From Clostridium sp. CAG:524 (GTDB taxonomy: Bacteria > Bacillota_I > Bacilli_A > RF39 > UBA660), in the NCBI GenBank assembly GCA_000434555.1, contig FR880118.1:112032-176031 (forward strand): a DNA stretch of 64,000 nt. Direction: 5' to 3'. Each line of letters opens with the position of its first letter. The stretch's first letter is position 1. This document shows positions 45,655-54,834 of this stretch, in pieces. The notes under the pieces are model-generated. The model saw only the letters and a list, made by a program, of their open reading frames with translations, was not told where the DNA came from and made no database searches. Made by a program: the position numbers and the translations under genes.

Positions 45655-45699
45655 GAAGTAGTACAAATAAGCCTAGTTGTACTGCTTCGCTCTTTTTTA
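45655..45699 (+). terminator. Long hairpin with T-run before the serine recombinase
   Basis: GAAGTAGTACAA and TTGTACTGCTTC form a 12-bp stem (one G-T pair) with a 10-nt loop, then GCTCTTTTTT. It reads as a terminator of the 91-aa gene, but this imperfect palindrome directly upstream of a serine recombinase could also be part of an att site. Confidence 0.65.
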
Positions 45700-45718
45700 G
45701 TAAAGGAGATGATGATAA

Positions 45719-47641
45719 TTGGATGATGTAAAAAAAGTTTGTGGTCTTTATATGAGAGTATCAACTGAAGATCAAGCACAAGAAGGTTTTAGTTTACCAG
45801 AACAAAAAGAAAGGTTAGAAGCATATTGTAAATTCAAAGGTTTTGTTATTAAAGACTATTATACTGATGCTGGTATAAGTGCTAAAACAGGCAATTATAG
45901 ACCTGAATTTGAAAGACTTAAAGAAGATATTAAATCAAAGAAAATAAACACTATAATTGCTTTAAAACAAGATAGAATAACAAGAAGTATTTTTGACTGG
46001 GAAGAACTTATGAGATTTCTTGAGGAAAATGACGCTTATCTTGATTGTGTTAATGATGATATTAATACTACTAATGCTAATGGCAAAATGGTTTCAAGAA
46101 TACTAATGAGTGTATCACAACAAGAAATAGAAAGAACAAGCGAAAGAACTAAGGTCGGTTTAGCAGGTGCTATTAAACAAGGACACATACCACATCAAGC
46201 ACCACTTGGTTATAAACATGAAAACAAAAAATTAGTTATAGACCATTTAACAAAAGATGTTGTCATAAGAATATTTGAACTTTATCATAAAGGAATGTCA
46301 TATCAAAAGATAAGTACACTATTTAATAAAGAACAAGTATTGGGCAAAACAAATTGGAGAGATTCCTCTATTGTTGCAATTTTAAAAAATGAAATATACA
46401 AAGGTGATTTTGTTCATGGTAAAAGGACGAAACATCCTACCTATTATGAAAATGTTGTTGAACCTATTGTTAGTAAAGAAATGTGGGAAGAATGCCAAGT
46501 TCAAAAGAAAAAGAATTCTAAAAGTTATCAAAGAACTTTAACATATCTATTCTTACAAAAATTAAGGTGTCCTAAATGTAATAGAATTTTAGGTGGTAAA
46601 GCAACTCAAAAGAAAAATGGTAATATTTATTATTACTATTACTGCCATGATTGTAAGATAAATTTTAAGGAAAGTTTAGTTGAAGAATATTTTAATGATT
46701 TTGTAAATGAACTTGTAGAATACGATTCAGTAGTAAATCAGTTCTTCTTACCAATGATTAAGCAAAAATTTGATGAACCACAAGAAGAATTAAAGAAAGA
46801 TATCAATAAGCAAAAAGACAAACTAGAAAGAATTAAAAGAGCCTATATAAATGGTGTGTTTAGTTTAGAAGAATATAACGATGAAAGAAAGTTGGTTGAA
46901 TCTGCTCTTGAAAAATTACAAAATGAACTTGATGAAGCAACCTCTTGTGAAACTCTTAATTTTACGCCACAAGATATTTTATTAAAAAGAGATATTGATT
47001 ATATAAATAAAGTTAAATTAGAAAAGGAATACAAAGAAAGAACTAAAACTTGGAAAGATTATACAAGAGAAGAAAAATCAGAACTTATTATGAAATATGT
47101 TGATGATATTAAATTAGGGATTCTTAACAATTATATTTATGTAGATAATATCAATTTTAGAGAATCAATATGTAAGCCTTGTAATGAATTATTTGATGCA
47201 GGTTATATTGATGTTAAAACACCTGTTATTTTTGGTAATATTGTAGGTCAAATAAGATTTAGTAATTACTTACCTGAAAAAGAAGTCGGTAAACATATAA
47301 TGAGATTAAGACAGTATTATGATGTTGGTTTTGAAGAAGCAACTTATTATGTAGAAGATAGAATATTCTATTTTAATTTCATTCACGATGACAGAGCAAT
47401 AGTCAGAGTATTCCCTATGGAAGATTATGCAAAAATAGATCCTGATATAAAAATGAAAGAATACAAATATGGAATTATTTATATTCGTGGTAAAGATGAG
47501 TTTCAAATGCAAGATATAAATACTGCTTTTGATTATATACCTGATGAAACTAATGATTGTGTTATTTATACGAAAGAACCTGTTCCTATTGAAATTGGAG
47601 TAAAACCTATAAAGAAAGAATTGTTGTATGAAGAAGAATAA
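45719..47641 (+). CDS. Large serine recombinase
   Basis: A 640-aa site-specific recombinase. The resolvase domain has catalytic Ser15 in LYMRVSTEDQA, IALKQDRITRS and RILMSVSQQEIERTSERTK; the recombinase domain follows (APLGYKHENKKL... RIFELYHKGMSYQKI). A zinc ribbon lies near 282-320 (RCPKCNRILGG... YYYCHDCKI), then a coiled-coil motif near 350-400. The C-terminal ~150 residues are an extension beyond most members of this family. The start is TTG with AGGAGA upstream. It integrates and excises the element. Confidence 0.93.
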   Translation: MDDVKKVCGLYMRVSTEDQAQEGFSLPEQKERLEAYCKFKGFVIKDYYTDAGISAKTGNYRPEFERLKEDIKSKKINTIIALKQDRITRSIFDWEELMRFLEENDAYLDCVNDDINTTNANGKMVSRILMSVSQQEIERTSERTKVGLAGAIKQGHIPHQAPLGYKHENKKLVIDHLTKDVVIRIFELYHKGMSYQKISTLFNKEQVLGKTNWRDSSIVAILKNEIYKGDFVHGKRTKHPTYYENVVEPIVSKEMWEECQVQKKKNSKSYQRTLTYLFLQKLRCPKCNRILGGKATQKKNGNIYYYYYCHDCKINFKESLVEEYFNDFVNELVEYDSVVNQFFLPMIKQKFDEPQEELKKDINKQKDKLERIKRAYINGVFSLEEYNDERKLVESALEKLQNELDEATSCETLNFTPQDILLKRDIDYINKVKLEKEYKERTKTWKDYTREEKSELIMKYVDDIKLGILNNYIYVDNINFRESICKPCNELFDAGYIDVKTPVIFGNIVGQIRFSNYLPEKEVGKHIMRLRQYYDVGFEEATYYVEDRIFYFNFIHDDRAIVRVFPMEDYAKIDPDIKMKEYKYGIIYIRGKDEFQMQDINTAFDYIPDETNDCVIYTKEPVPIEIGVKPIKKELLYEEE

Positions 47642-47759
47642 AATGCGTGGCACGTTTTGTTGCTTAGCAATGAAAGTGGCGATAGCATTTTATAAGACTT
47701 ATGTAATTTTATTTTATTACGAAGTTTTAAAACATTATGGAATAAGTCATAAAAGGGTT

Positions 47760-47843
47760 CTAGGGAATCCCTAGCCCACGAGGTTATTTTGTTAGTATGA
47801 CAAAATACCTAGGGGGTTAAATATTTTGTCAAAGCCAAAATAT
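47760..47843 (+). other. oriT-like cluster of inverted repeats
   Basis: Between recombinase and mobilization genes lie CTAGGGAATCCCTAG (47760-47774), AGGTTATTTTGT-tagtatg-ACAAAATACCT (47781-47810) and ATATTTTG-tcaaagc-CAAAATAT (47821-47843). MobV relaxases nick oriT sites of this build directly upstream of their own operon. Position and repeat structure support oriT; the nick site is not assigned. Confidence 0.5.
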
Positions 47844-47873
47844 ATCTCTAAAAAACAAAGGAGTTGATTATTT

Positions 47874-48074
47874 ATGAAGAAAGAATTTTATAACTTAAAA
47901 TATGGAAAGTGTAAATTATTAGATGAGAAAAAAGCCTTATATTTAGTGTATGCCGAAAACTGTGAACTACATTATATTGTTTGTACCTATATTGATAATA
48001 TGGGAACTATGATGGGTCAAGAATTTTTTGAAACACTAAATCAAGCCAAATTATACTTTAATAAAGGAGCGTGA
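47874..48074 (+). CDS. Small protein in mobilization operon
   Basis: A 66-aa protein (MKKEFYNLKYGKCKLLDEKK...) with several aromatic residues, predicted beta-rich. AAAGGAG precedes its ATG, and its TGA overlaps the relaxase GTG by 4 nt (GTGA), so the two are translationally coupled. Perhaps a relaxosome accessory factor; no family recognised. Confidence 0.6.
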   Translation: MKKEFYNLKYGKCKLLDEKKALYLVYAENCELHYIVCTYIDNMGTMMGQEFFETLNQAKLYFNKGA

Positions 48075-49456
48075 TTATTATAGAACTAGCATATTCTTTT
48101 CATTTAGGTAGTGACAAAAATAAAAGAAACACATCAAGAAGTAGTGCTAAATCTAATAGAAGTGGTTCTACTTCTCTATCAAATAATGCTATACAAAATT
48201 CAGCAGGTTTAACGAAAGTAGATAAACATAATTATAGAAAGTATGATAACAATCAAAATGACATTGAAATTATTAAAGGCAGTTCTTCATTAGTTGATGA
48301 TGTCAAAAAATTATATAGGAAAGAATTTGAAGAAGCAAAAGAAGAATATAATCTAAAGCAAGTAAGGGACGATAGAAAAATCAAAGATTATTTTACTCAT
48401 ATAAGTAATAATGAGAAAAATGATTTAGCCTGTGAAATAATAATTGAACTTGGAGATAAAAAATATTGGGATACAAAAGATGATAAGTTTAAAAGAAGAA
48501 TGACAAATGTTTATAAAAAGCAAATTGAAGATTTAGAAATTATATTACCTACTTTTAAGATAGCAAGTGCAATTATTCATTATGATGAAACAAGCCCACA
48601 CTTGCATATCGTAGGTGTTCCTATAAAATTTAATAATAAAAATGGTATGAAAAAACAAGTTGGTAAATCAGATGTATTTACAAAAGAAAGTTTAAAAAAA
48701 TTACAAGATAAAATGCGTACCTTATGTATTGAATCTTTTAATAAAGAATATAACCTAACTAGCACTTTAAAAGGCAAGAAAAAAGGTAGAAATCATGATT
48801 ATCATATCACTGAAATGGACAATTATTTAGAAATGAAAGAACAACTTGAAAAAAATCAAGAAAGTCTAAATATAGCCAAACAACAATCTGACCTATTAGA
48901 TAATGATACAAAAGAAGCAAAAGATATTGTTAATAATTTAAAATTAGCATTTGGTAGAAAAGATAAATATGTTATAACGCAAGAATGCAAAGATAAAATC
49001 AATAGTTTTATCAGCCAAGTAGAAAATACAAATAAAGAATATAAGAATATTCAAAAATTATCAACAATACTTACCAATGTTGACTCGAATATTAAAGAAA
49101 ATAATAACAAAATAAAAATACTTACCGAAAATAATGAGGCATTGGAATTACGAGTTAAAAGTCTTACTGAAAAAAATAAGCTAAAAGATAATGAAATTGA
49201 TGAATTAAAAGAAGAAAATAATTCTTTATTTGCAGAACTTAACTATTTTAAAAATAAATTCATAAGACTTATTCAATTTATAAAAAACAGATTATTTAAT
49301 AGAAAAGATAGAGATAAATATCGTGATTTTTCAAAAGATTTATACGAACATGGTGTTATTGAGGATAATACAATTAAAGAATTAAATGATACTTATAAAT
49401 CCAGTAAAGAACATGATTTAGGCAAAGAAAAAGATGATTACGATATTGAAATCTAA
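48071..49456 (+). CDS. MobV-type relaxase
   Basis: A 461-aa relaxase. The metal-binding motif is AIIHYDETSPHLHIVGVPI near residues 170-188; the N-terminal 40 residues are an unusual Ser/Arg/Asn-rich stretch. The C-terminal half is coiled coil (LEKNQESLNIAKQQ, LRVKSLTEKNKLKDNEIDEL). The start is GTG in the overlap GTGA with the preceding gene. Unlike the copy in element 1, it is uninterrupted. Confidence 0.88.
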   Translation: MIIIELAYSFHLGSDKNKRNTSRSSAKSNRSGSTSLSNNAIQNSAGLTKVDKHNYRKYDNNQNDIEIIKGSSSLVDDVKKLYRKEFEEAKEEYNLKQVRDDRKIKDYFTHISNNEKNDLACEIIIELGDKKYWDTKDDKFKRRMTNVYKKQIEDLEIILPTFKIASAIIHYDETSPHLHIVGVPIKFNNKNGMKKQVGKSDVFTKESLKKLQDKMRTLCIESFNKEYNLTSTLKGKKKGRNHDYHITEMDNYLEMKEQLEKNQESLNIAKQQSDLLDNDTKEAKDIVNNLKLAFGRKDKYVITQECKDKINSFISQVENTNKEYKNIQKLSTILTNVDSNIKENNNKIKILTENNEALELRVKSLTEKNKLKDNEIDELKEENNSLFAELNYFKNKFIRLIQFIKNRLFNRKDRDKYRDFSKDLYEHGVIEDNTIKELNDTYKSSKEHDLGKEKDDYDIEI

Positions 49457-51591
49457 TCATCTTTTCTATTTTCAACAATTCTATTCCATGAAATTTTATG
49501 TTCATAATCAAGTTCTTCATTTGCTTGCAAGTTTTTAGAATAATAAGCTAAAAATTCATCTGAATTTGTTAACAATCTCAAATAATATTTAAGAGAGTCA
49601 AATATCCCATTAACAATTACTTGACATCCATACTCATCATAAATTTCATCAATTTTTTTATTGATTTTATCCAATTCATTAAAGTCTGGTTTTGATGTAC
49701 TTAAAATATAATATCTTTGTACATTTTTATTATATTTTATTTTATCATAGGCATAATCCACCATTAAATGGGTGGGTTTTATATCAAATTTAATCTCAAC
49801 AACTTCATATATTTCATTTGTAATTTTATCTCTAACGACAATGTCACCAGTTTCTTTTGAACTTCTATCACTTGAATTATGAGATCCTAAATCATCTAAT
49901 TTCATATTTTTAAATCTATCAAAATGTTTTATCATGCATTCATATATACTATAAAATGCAATTACTGGTAAAATTGATGCCCCACGAGAAGAATATTTGT
50001 AATAAAAATGACTATGTAACATTTCAATTACATCCCTAATTGGAACATTACTTTCTTTGTCAATAGGGTTAATTACTTTAACTGTTCTTTTCTGCTTTTC
50101 AATAATACTTTGAGTAAAAATGCCAACTAGATAATCTAATGATGAAACATTTTCTGTTTCAACTTCATCTAATATGGTTAAAAAAGCCATTTTTAAATCT
50201 GCTTTATTTATTCTACCAGGGAAATCATTAGTAAATGGATGCAATTGTTCAATACTTCTTGTTAACCATCCAGATTCTTTCATAGCCCCTAAAAATCTTT
50301 TTTCTTTTAAAAATGGAGTAACATATTTTGTATCAAAACTTCTTCCAGAATATCCGTTAGGTAAATCTACTTTATGATATCTTACATCTTGTTCAGGATG
50401 TAAGCATTTATACGTCAAACTTGAAACTAATGCAGTAAATACTCCTTTATTACTTTGTTCATTTTCAACGATTATTTTTATTAAATTTTTCTGCATTTTA
50501 GATAAATTTAAATTATCCAAATTCTTGTTTTTCTTTGCCTGATTATAAATATTTTCTAAAAATTGTGATGGATTTAATTCTTTATTCATATTCACACCTC
50601 TTTCAAATAATTGTTCATACACTTCTTTAGCAACTGCTTTTATTACAGGAACACAAACACTATTCCCAATCCTTTCGTATAATTTGGCACTTGGACCAAT
50701 CTTTTTAAAGTTTTCAGGGAAGCCAAAAAAGCGATAACATTCATCAATTGTGATTTTTCTAACAATTTTATTATCATATATATAAAATCTTCCATTGACT
50801 TCTTGAGAAGCTATCGTTGGATGCATACCCTCTGAAGAATAGATTCTATTTACTTGTCTATGAACTCTAGATAAATGCTCTGTGTTAGGTCTTACACCTG
50901 CTTTTCTAATTGGTTTGTTAAGATATCCTGTAAAAATCAAACCAGAACCTTTTTGCTGCTTAATGTATTTATCCTCTAAAATAGTATATTGTTCAGGTTT
51001 TAAAATTTCAAAATTTCCATTTTTGTCTAAAAAATTCTTCATTGATTTTGATGGAGTACCTTTAACTTTGTCAAAATCGAAATGTATTCCTTCTCTCGAT
51101 CCAACAATTATAATTCTTTCTCTATTTTGTGGAACACCAAAGTCTTTGGCATTTAAAACTTTATAATTAACAGAATAACCTAAGTCATTTAAAGTGTCTA
51201 TAATCACAGTAAGTGTTTTTCCCTTATCATGTGTAGTTAAATTTTTTACGTTCTCTAAAATAAATGCTTTTGGCTTTTTTTCTTTTAAAATTCTAACAAT
51301 ATCAAAAAATAATGTTCCTCTTGTTTCATCAATAAATCCCTTTTGTCGACCGCATATAGAAAATGATTGGCATGGGAAACCAGCACATAATATATCAAAA
51401 TCTGGAATAGTAGAAGGATCCAACTTTGTTATGTCACAATATGGATTATCCCCAAAATTTTCTTCATACATTTTGCATGCATGTTCATCTATTTCAGAAC
51501 TAAATACACATTCTCCACCAATGCTTTCGAGGGCTAATCTAAAGCCACCAATACCAGCAAACAAATCAATAAAAGTAAATTTTTTTTTCAT
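49453..51591 (-). CDS. Bifunctional C5-cytosine methyltransferase / restriction endonuclease fusion
   Basis: A 712-aa protein. Residues 1 to ~335 are an m5C methyltransferase: FAGIGGFRLA (motif I), GFPCQSFS with Cys74 (IV), LENVKNL (VI, 112-118), PQNRERIIIVG (VIII) and ERIGNSVCVPV (X). The remaining ~375 residues are a separate module with GYSGRSFDTKYVTPFL and, near its end, TGDIVV...EVVEIKFD, giving Asp583 and Glu599-x-Lys601 of a PD-(D/E)XK nuclease. This makes a single-chain R-M enzyme. GGAGGG precedes the ATG. It is cargo of element 2; the 3' end overlaps the relaxase gene by 4 nt. Confidence 0.85.
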   Translation of the reverse strand: MKKKFTFIDLFAGIGGFRLALESIGGECVFSSEIDEHACKMYEENFGDNPYCDITKLDPSTIPDFDILCAGFPCQSFSICGRQKGFIDETRGTLFFDIVRILKEKKPKAFILENVKNLTTHDKGKTLTVIIDTLNDLGYSVNYKVLNAKDFGVPQNRERIIIVGSREGIHFDFDKVKGTPSKSMKNFLDKNGNFEILKPEQYTILEDKYIKQQKGSGLIFTGYLNKPIRKAGVRPNTEHLSRVHRQVNRIYSSEGMHPTIASQEVNGRFYIYDNKIVRKITIDECYRFFGFPENFKKIGPSAKLYERIGNSVCVPVIKAVAKEVYEQLFERGVNMNKELNPSQFLENIYNQAKKNKNLDNLNLSKMQKNLIKIIVENEQSNKGVFTALVSSLTYKCLHPEQDVRYHKVDLPNGYSGRSFDTKYVTPFLKEKRFLGAMKESGWLTRSIEQLHPFTNDFPGRINKADLKMAFLTILDEVETENVSSLDYLVGIFTQSIIEKQKRTVKVINPIDKESNVPIRDVIEMLHSHFYYKYSSRGASILPVIAFYSIYECMIKHFDRFKNMKLDDLGSHNSSDRSSKETGDIVVRDKITNEIYEVVEIKFDIKPTHLMVDYAYDKIKYNKNVQRYYILSTSKPDFNELDKINKKIDEIYDEYGCQVIVNGIFDSLKYYLRLLTNSDEFLAYYSKNLQANEELDYEHKISWNRIVENRKDD

Positions 51592-51708
51592 TTAAATTAT
51601 TCCCTCCAATCTATATTAAATCTAATTCATTATACCATATTTTTGCTTTTTTTCATGGTATAACTCTCAATATTTTTTTATTACATTAAAGCTTATTATT
51701 TAATTAAA

Positions 51709-53400
51709 TCAAAAGAAATTTTTTGATAAAAAATTGTTATATTTAGCAATAAAATCATCTTTGTTAGACAGTTCATCATATATTCCAAGATTATTTATAA
51801 TTTCGTTTATAGGAAGTTTTGTAATTTCCTTATTTCCATACCCTAATATATATAAATATCTTCCAAATGGTCCCCAAACATAATCCTTTTCACTATAATT
51901 TTTTACTGCATATATAACACTAATTAAAATTTCAGTATTAGTATATTTATCATTATAATCATCACCTATAAATAGAATATCATCTATTATTGGTTGCATA
52001 TATTTATATAAATATTCATTCATAGGAAATTTATACTTCTCCTCTGGATAAAACAAGCTAAAATTCTGAGATATTTCATTTATTCTATTGAATAAATTAG
52101 TGATTAATGAATCAGTATCTCTATAATAATGTGATGAATCAATTTTATCATCAGACATACTAATAATTTCTTTTATAATTTCATAGTTTTCTGCTTCTAA
52201 TGATGTAATAAATATTCCATAAATTAAAACCAATGTTGGAAAATACAATAAAGATATCAAAGCAGTATTCCCACTAAATACTCCAGTTGGGTATACTTTA
52301 TAAATTATTTTTTTTATCAATTTAATATATTTTTTATCTCCATAATATGATAATAATATTACAGCTACTAATAAATTCTTTATATTATTTAGACTTTCTA
52401 TAATTTTAGACCTGAAAATATCTTCGTTAATTTTACTTAAATCCATTTTCTGTATATTAAATTTTGATAAATAAATTTTGATTTCTTCATTTATCAAATC
52501 ATTAATTTTAATATAATTTTTAGAATCCGATAGTAAAATTTTTAATTTTTCTTCAAATTGATTATCGTCATATCTTTTTAACGCTATTTCTGGAACATCA
52601 ATTAAAATATCATTATCTTTTTCTGTATTTCTACCAATTAATTCATTCAATTCTTCAAAATTGAATATAAAATCACCTTCGCCATAAAAAGTTCCACAAC
52701 CTGGTGTTTGATATGATCTTGGATCATTTGAAACTTTGTTATAAACATAATTCATGACTGATGAAGCACTTAACACACCATATTCTGTTTTTGCTTCTCC
52801 ATTAAGAGCATCTAATAAATATGAGGTGAATATAGAATTATTATGCTTTCCACCAGAATCTTTAACTGTTTGATCTGATTTTCCTGCAGTAAGAACTTGA
52901 CGACTATATCTTCTCAACATATCTTTTAAAAATCTTTTTGAACCGTTAACATTTCTTTGTAATGCCAAGCCACTATAACAAGCATCCATTATATAAAAAA
53001 TATGCTTTGCCCTAAATAATTCGGAATCATTTATTAATGAATCCCAACTTATCATTGAATTAAGATTTTGTTCAGTTCCATTACAGGGAACTAAATACCC
53101 TTTGTCCTTTAATCCTGCTTGATATGTTATACCATGTCCTGCATAAAAGATTAAAACAGAATCATCATTACATGCTTCTTTAGAGATTTCATAATAAGCA
53201 TTCATAATATTTGTTTTAGTTGCATCGTCATCAAGAATCAATTTAATATTTTCTTTTTTATAACCCAATTTATCAATTAATATATCATATATAGACCTTG
53301 CATCATTTACAGCGTATTCAAGATTATTTAAATTGTCATATTTATTTATTCCAATTATTAATGCAAAATGTTCGTCATAAGATATTTTTAATTCTGCCAT
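51709..53400 (-). CDS. Caspase-like (C14) protease with long C-terminal region
   Basis: A 563-aa protein. Residues 10-240 form a caspase/metacaspase fold: FALIIGINKYDNLNNLEYAVNDA at the start, His89 in FYAGHG and Cys141 in MDACYSG, both in canonical positions. The C-terminal ~320 residues are helical, with several hydrophobic stretches (about 345-405), and match no family I know. I use the ATG with GAGGTG 7 nt upstream. Bacterial caspases often act as activated effectors in anti-phage abortive systems. Here the gene lies upstream of the fused R-M gene on the same strand. Confidence 0.82.
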   Translation of the reverse strand: MAELKISYDEHFALIIGINKYDNLNNLEYAVNDARSIYDILIDKLGYKKENIKLILDDDATKTNIMNAYYEISKEACNDDSVLIFYAGHGITYQAGLKDKGYLVPCNGTEQNLNSMISWDSLINDSELFRAKHIFYIMDACYSGLALQRNVNGSKRFLKDMLRRYSRQVLTAGKSDQTVKDSGGKHNNSIFTSYLLDALNGEAKTEYGVLSASSVMNYVYNKVSNDPRSYQTPGCGTFYGEGDFIFNFEELNELIGRNTEKDNDILIDVPEIALKRYDDNQFEEKLKILLSDSKNYIKINDLINEEIKIYLSKFNIQKMDLSKINEDIFRSKIIESLNNIKNLLVAVILLSYYGDKKYIKLIKKIIYKVYPTGVFSGNTALISLLYFPTLVLIYGIFITSLEAENYEIIKEIISMSDDKIDSSHYYRDTDSLITNLFNRINEISQNFSLFYPEEKYKFPMNEYLYKYMQPIIDDILFIGDDYNDKYTNTEILISVIYAVKNYSEKDYVWGPFGRYLYILGYGNKEITKLPINEIINNLGIYDELSNKDDFIAKYNNFLSKNFF

Positions 53401-53444
53401 TGTATACACCTCTAAATAATATTTTACCACATATTATTGTTTTT

Positions 53445-53475
53445 TTGACACAATCGTCTATATTTATGTTAGAAT
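53445..53475 (+). promoter_or_regulatory. Promoter of the RNA candidate
   Basis: TTGACA is followed 19 nt later by TAGAAT with an upstream TG (TGTTAGAAT, extended -10). The predicted start is about 53482. Confidence 0.5.
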
Positions 53476-53481
53476 ATTTAT

Positions 53482-53588
53482 AGAGATTGATATTTGTATA
53501 TCAATTCGTATATTGGAAAAAAGTTGTAGATACCTACGACATTGGCTCCAATAAAATCAACAAAATCCCTTATTTTAAGGGATTTTTT
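53482..53588 (+). ncRNA. Structured RNA candidate at edge of element 2
   Basis: About 105 nt between promoter and terminator without a plausible ORF. Hairpin 1 is TTGATAT-TTGT-ATATCAA (53487-53504). ATTGG (53512) pairs with CCAAT (53548) around an inner stem GTTGTAG-ATAC-CTACGAC (53523-53540). The last hairpin is the terminator. I do not recognise a known RNA family. Confidence 0.4.
53562..53588 (+). terminator. Perfect intrinsic terminator
   Basis: AAAATCCCTTA-TTT-TAAGGGATTTT, an 11-bp perfect stem, followed by more T. Confidence 0.8.
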
Positions 53589-53879
53589 ATTATTAATTTT
53601 ATCAAAATTATGGTAATTTTCCATATTTTCCTCACTATTAAATATATCATCATTAAATATATTTTGATTATAAATCTATATTAATTATATCATTATTCTT
53701 ATATACTTTTATAGTCACTTGTCATAATAAAAGACAATATCGTACTAAATATTGTCTTTCTTAACTAATTTTATAGCATTAGCATTATTATAATGTATAA
53801 AATAATAGTCAAAGATAATAGATAAAATCAAAAAACTATTAGATTATTAGATGTTTATTTTACAATATATAATCTTTGA

Positions 53880-54698
53880 CTATTTATAATATGTAATAGA
53901 TTTTAAACTACCATGAGTATGTATACTTTTAACATACTTATTATTAGAATAAAAATATTCTCCTAATATTGAACCACTATTTTCTTTTGAAGTAAGCATA
54001 ATAATTGCATAATTTTCTTCTTTAAAATATTCAATAAATGCACCTTTAGCGGATTTACTTCTTTCTTTAGCATCTACTGCTACCATTTTTATATTTTCAT
54101 CTTCCACAACCACTTCATTGCGATTTGAATCAAGCGTCGTTATTAAAGTACCATTGGTATACACAACATCATAATTTTTAATACGAGTTGATAGGCCCTG
54201 TCTATTAAATAAATTCTTTTGTAAAGTAATATTTACAGGTCTATTATGTATAATTGCAATATAAGTGTTATCAGATTGTATAAATCCATTTTGATAGTTA
54301 TATTCTAACAAATAATCGCAAACATTAAGTACATATAATTCATAAATATAAGGAATAGTAAAAACTAAAATTGGCAGTAAAATTATAATAGTATATTTTT
54401 TAGTACTAAGTTTTTCATAAGAAGTATTTGATTTTAATTCAATCTTTTTATTTACACGACATATACCTATTACATATAGAATCCATGATATTACAAAAGT
54501 TGGAAATATAACTACACCATTCCATCCTACATCAACTAAACTAAATGAATAAATATCAATAATATCAAGTAATAAATAAAATATTATAAGTTTTTTTAAA
54601 CTCTTTAAATCAGTATCATTTTTAGATATTTTCTTTAAAAAAATTATTGATGCTACAAATAATATAACAACATTAAGATATATTGCACTTTTTAACAT
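53880..54698 (-). CDS. Four-TM membrane protein, unknown
   Basis: A 272-aa protein. Four hydrophobic segments (about residues 5-22, 36-55, 62-80 and 103-125) precede a ~150-residue soluble C-terminal domain (YIAIIHNRPVNITLQ... AIIMLTSKENSGSILGEYFY). GTAGGA lies upstream of the ATG. No family recognised. It is the first gene right of mobile element 2. Confidence 0.6.
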   Translation of the reverse strand: MLKSAIYLNVVILFVASIIFLKKISKNDTDLKSLKKLIIFYLLLDIIDIYSFSLVDVGWNGVVIFPTFVISWILYVIGICRVNKKIELKSNTSYEKLSTKKYTIIILLPILVFTIPYIYELYVLNVCDYLLEYNYQNGFIQSDNTYIAIIHNRPVNITLQKNLFNRQGLSTRIKNYDVVYTNGTLITTLDSNRNEVVVEDENIKMVAVDAKERSKSAKGAFIEYFKEENYAIIMLTSKENSGSILGEYFYSNNKYVKSIHTHGSLKSITYYK

Positions 54699-54834
54699 AA
54701 TTGTATTCCTACTTTCATTTAATTTAATTTCTATAGAGATTATATCATATAAACAGTAACTTTATTTATAAAATATAAAATAGATCAACCAAATACGATC
54801 GATCTATTTATTTTAATCTTTGAAATTAAATAAT

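Larger units (their letters stand above)
45600..53600. mobile_element. Mobilizable element 2 (serine recombinase, MobV) with defence cargo
   Basis: A large serine recombinase, an oriT-like region, a small protein and a MobV relaxase lie on the plus strand. A methyltransferase-endonuclease fusion and a caspase-like protease follow on the minus strand. Boundaries are approximate: serine integrases leave only a very short shared core, and I found no long direct repeat. The left end probably lies between 45591 and 45719, the right end between 53400 and 53880. Confidence 0.55.
53401..53879. other. Intergenic region at right edge of element 2
   Basis: No protein gene is convincing. The stretch contains a promoter, a structured RNA candidate with terminator (53482-53588), another hairpin AAAGACAATAT/ATATTGTCTTT (53728-53761) and an AT-rich hairpin after the 272-aa membrane protein gene. 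Confidence 0.5.

Noticed and set aside
45655..45699. Palindrome before the serine recombinase as attL
   Set aside because: It has a T-run and fits a terminator for the preceding gene; no matching copy was found at the right end.
53523..53540. GTTGTAG-ATAC-CTACGAC as the right att site of element 2
   Set aside because: Imperfect palindrome only; shared core with the left end could not be shown, and it fits as a stem of the RNA candidate.
53487..53684. 65-codon plus-strand ORF
   Set aside because: It starts at TTG without a ribosome-binding site and runs straight through a perfect terminator hairpin.
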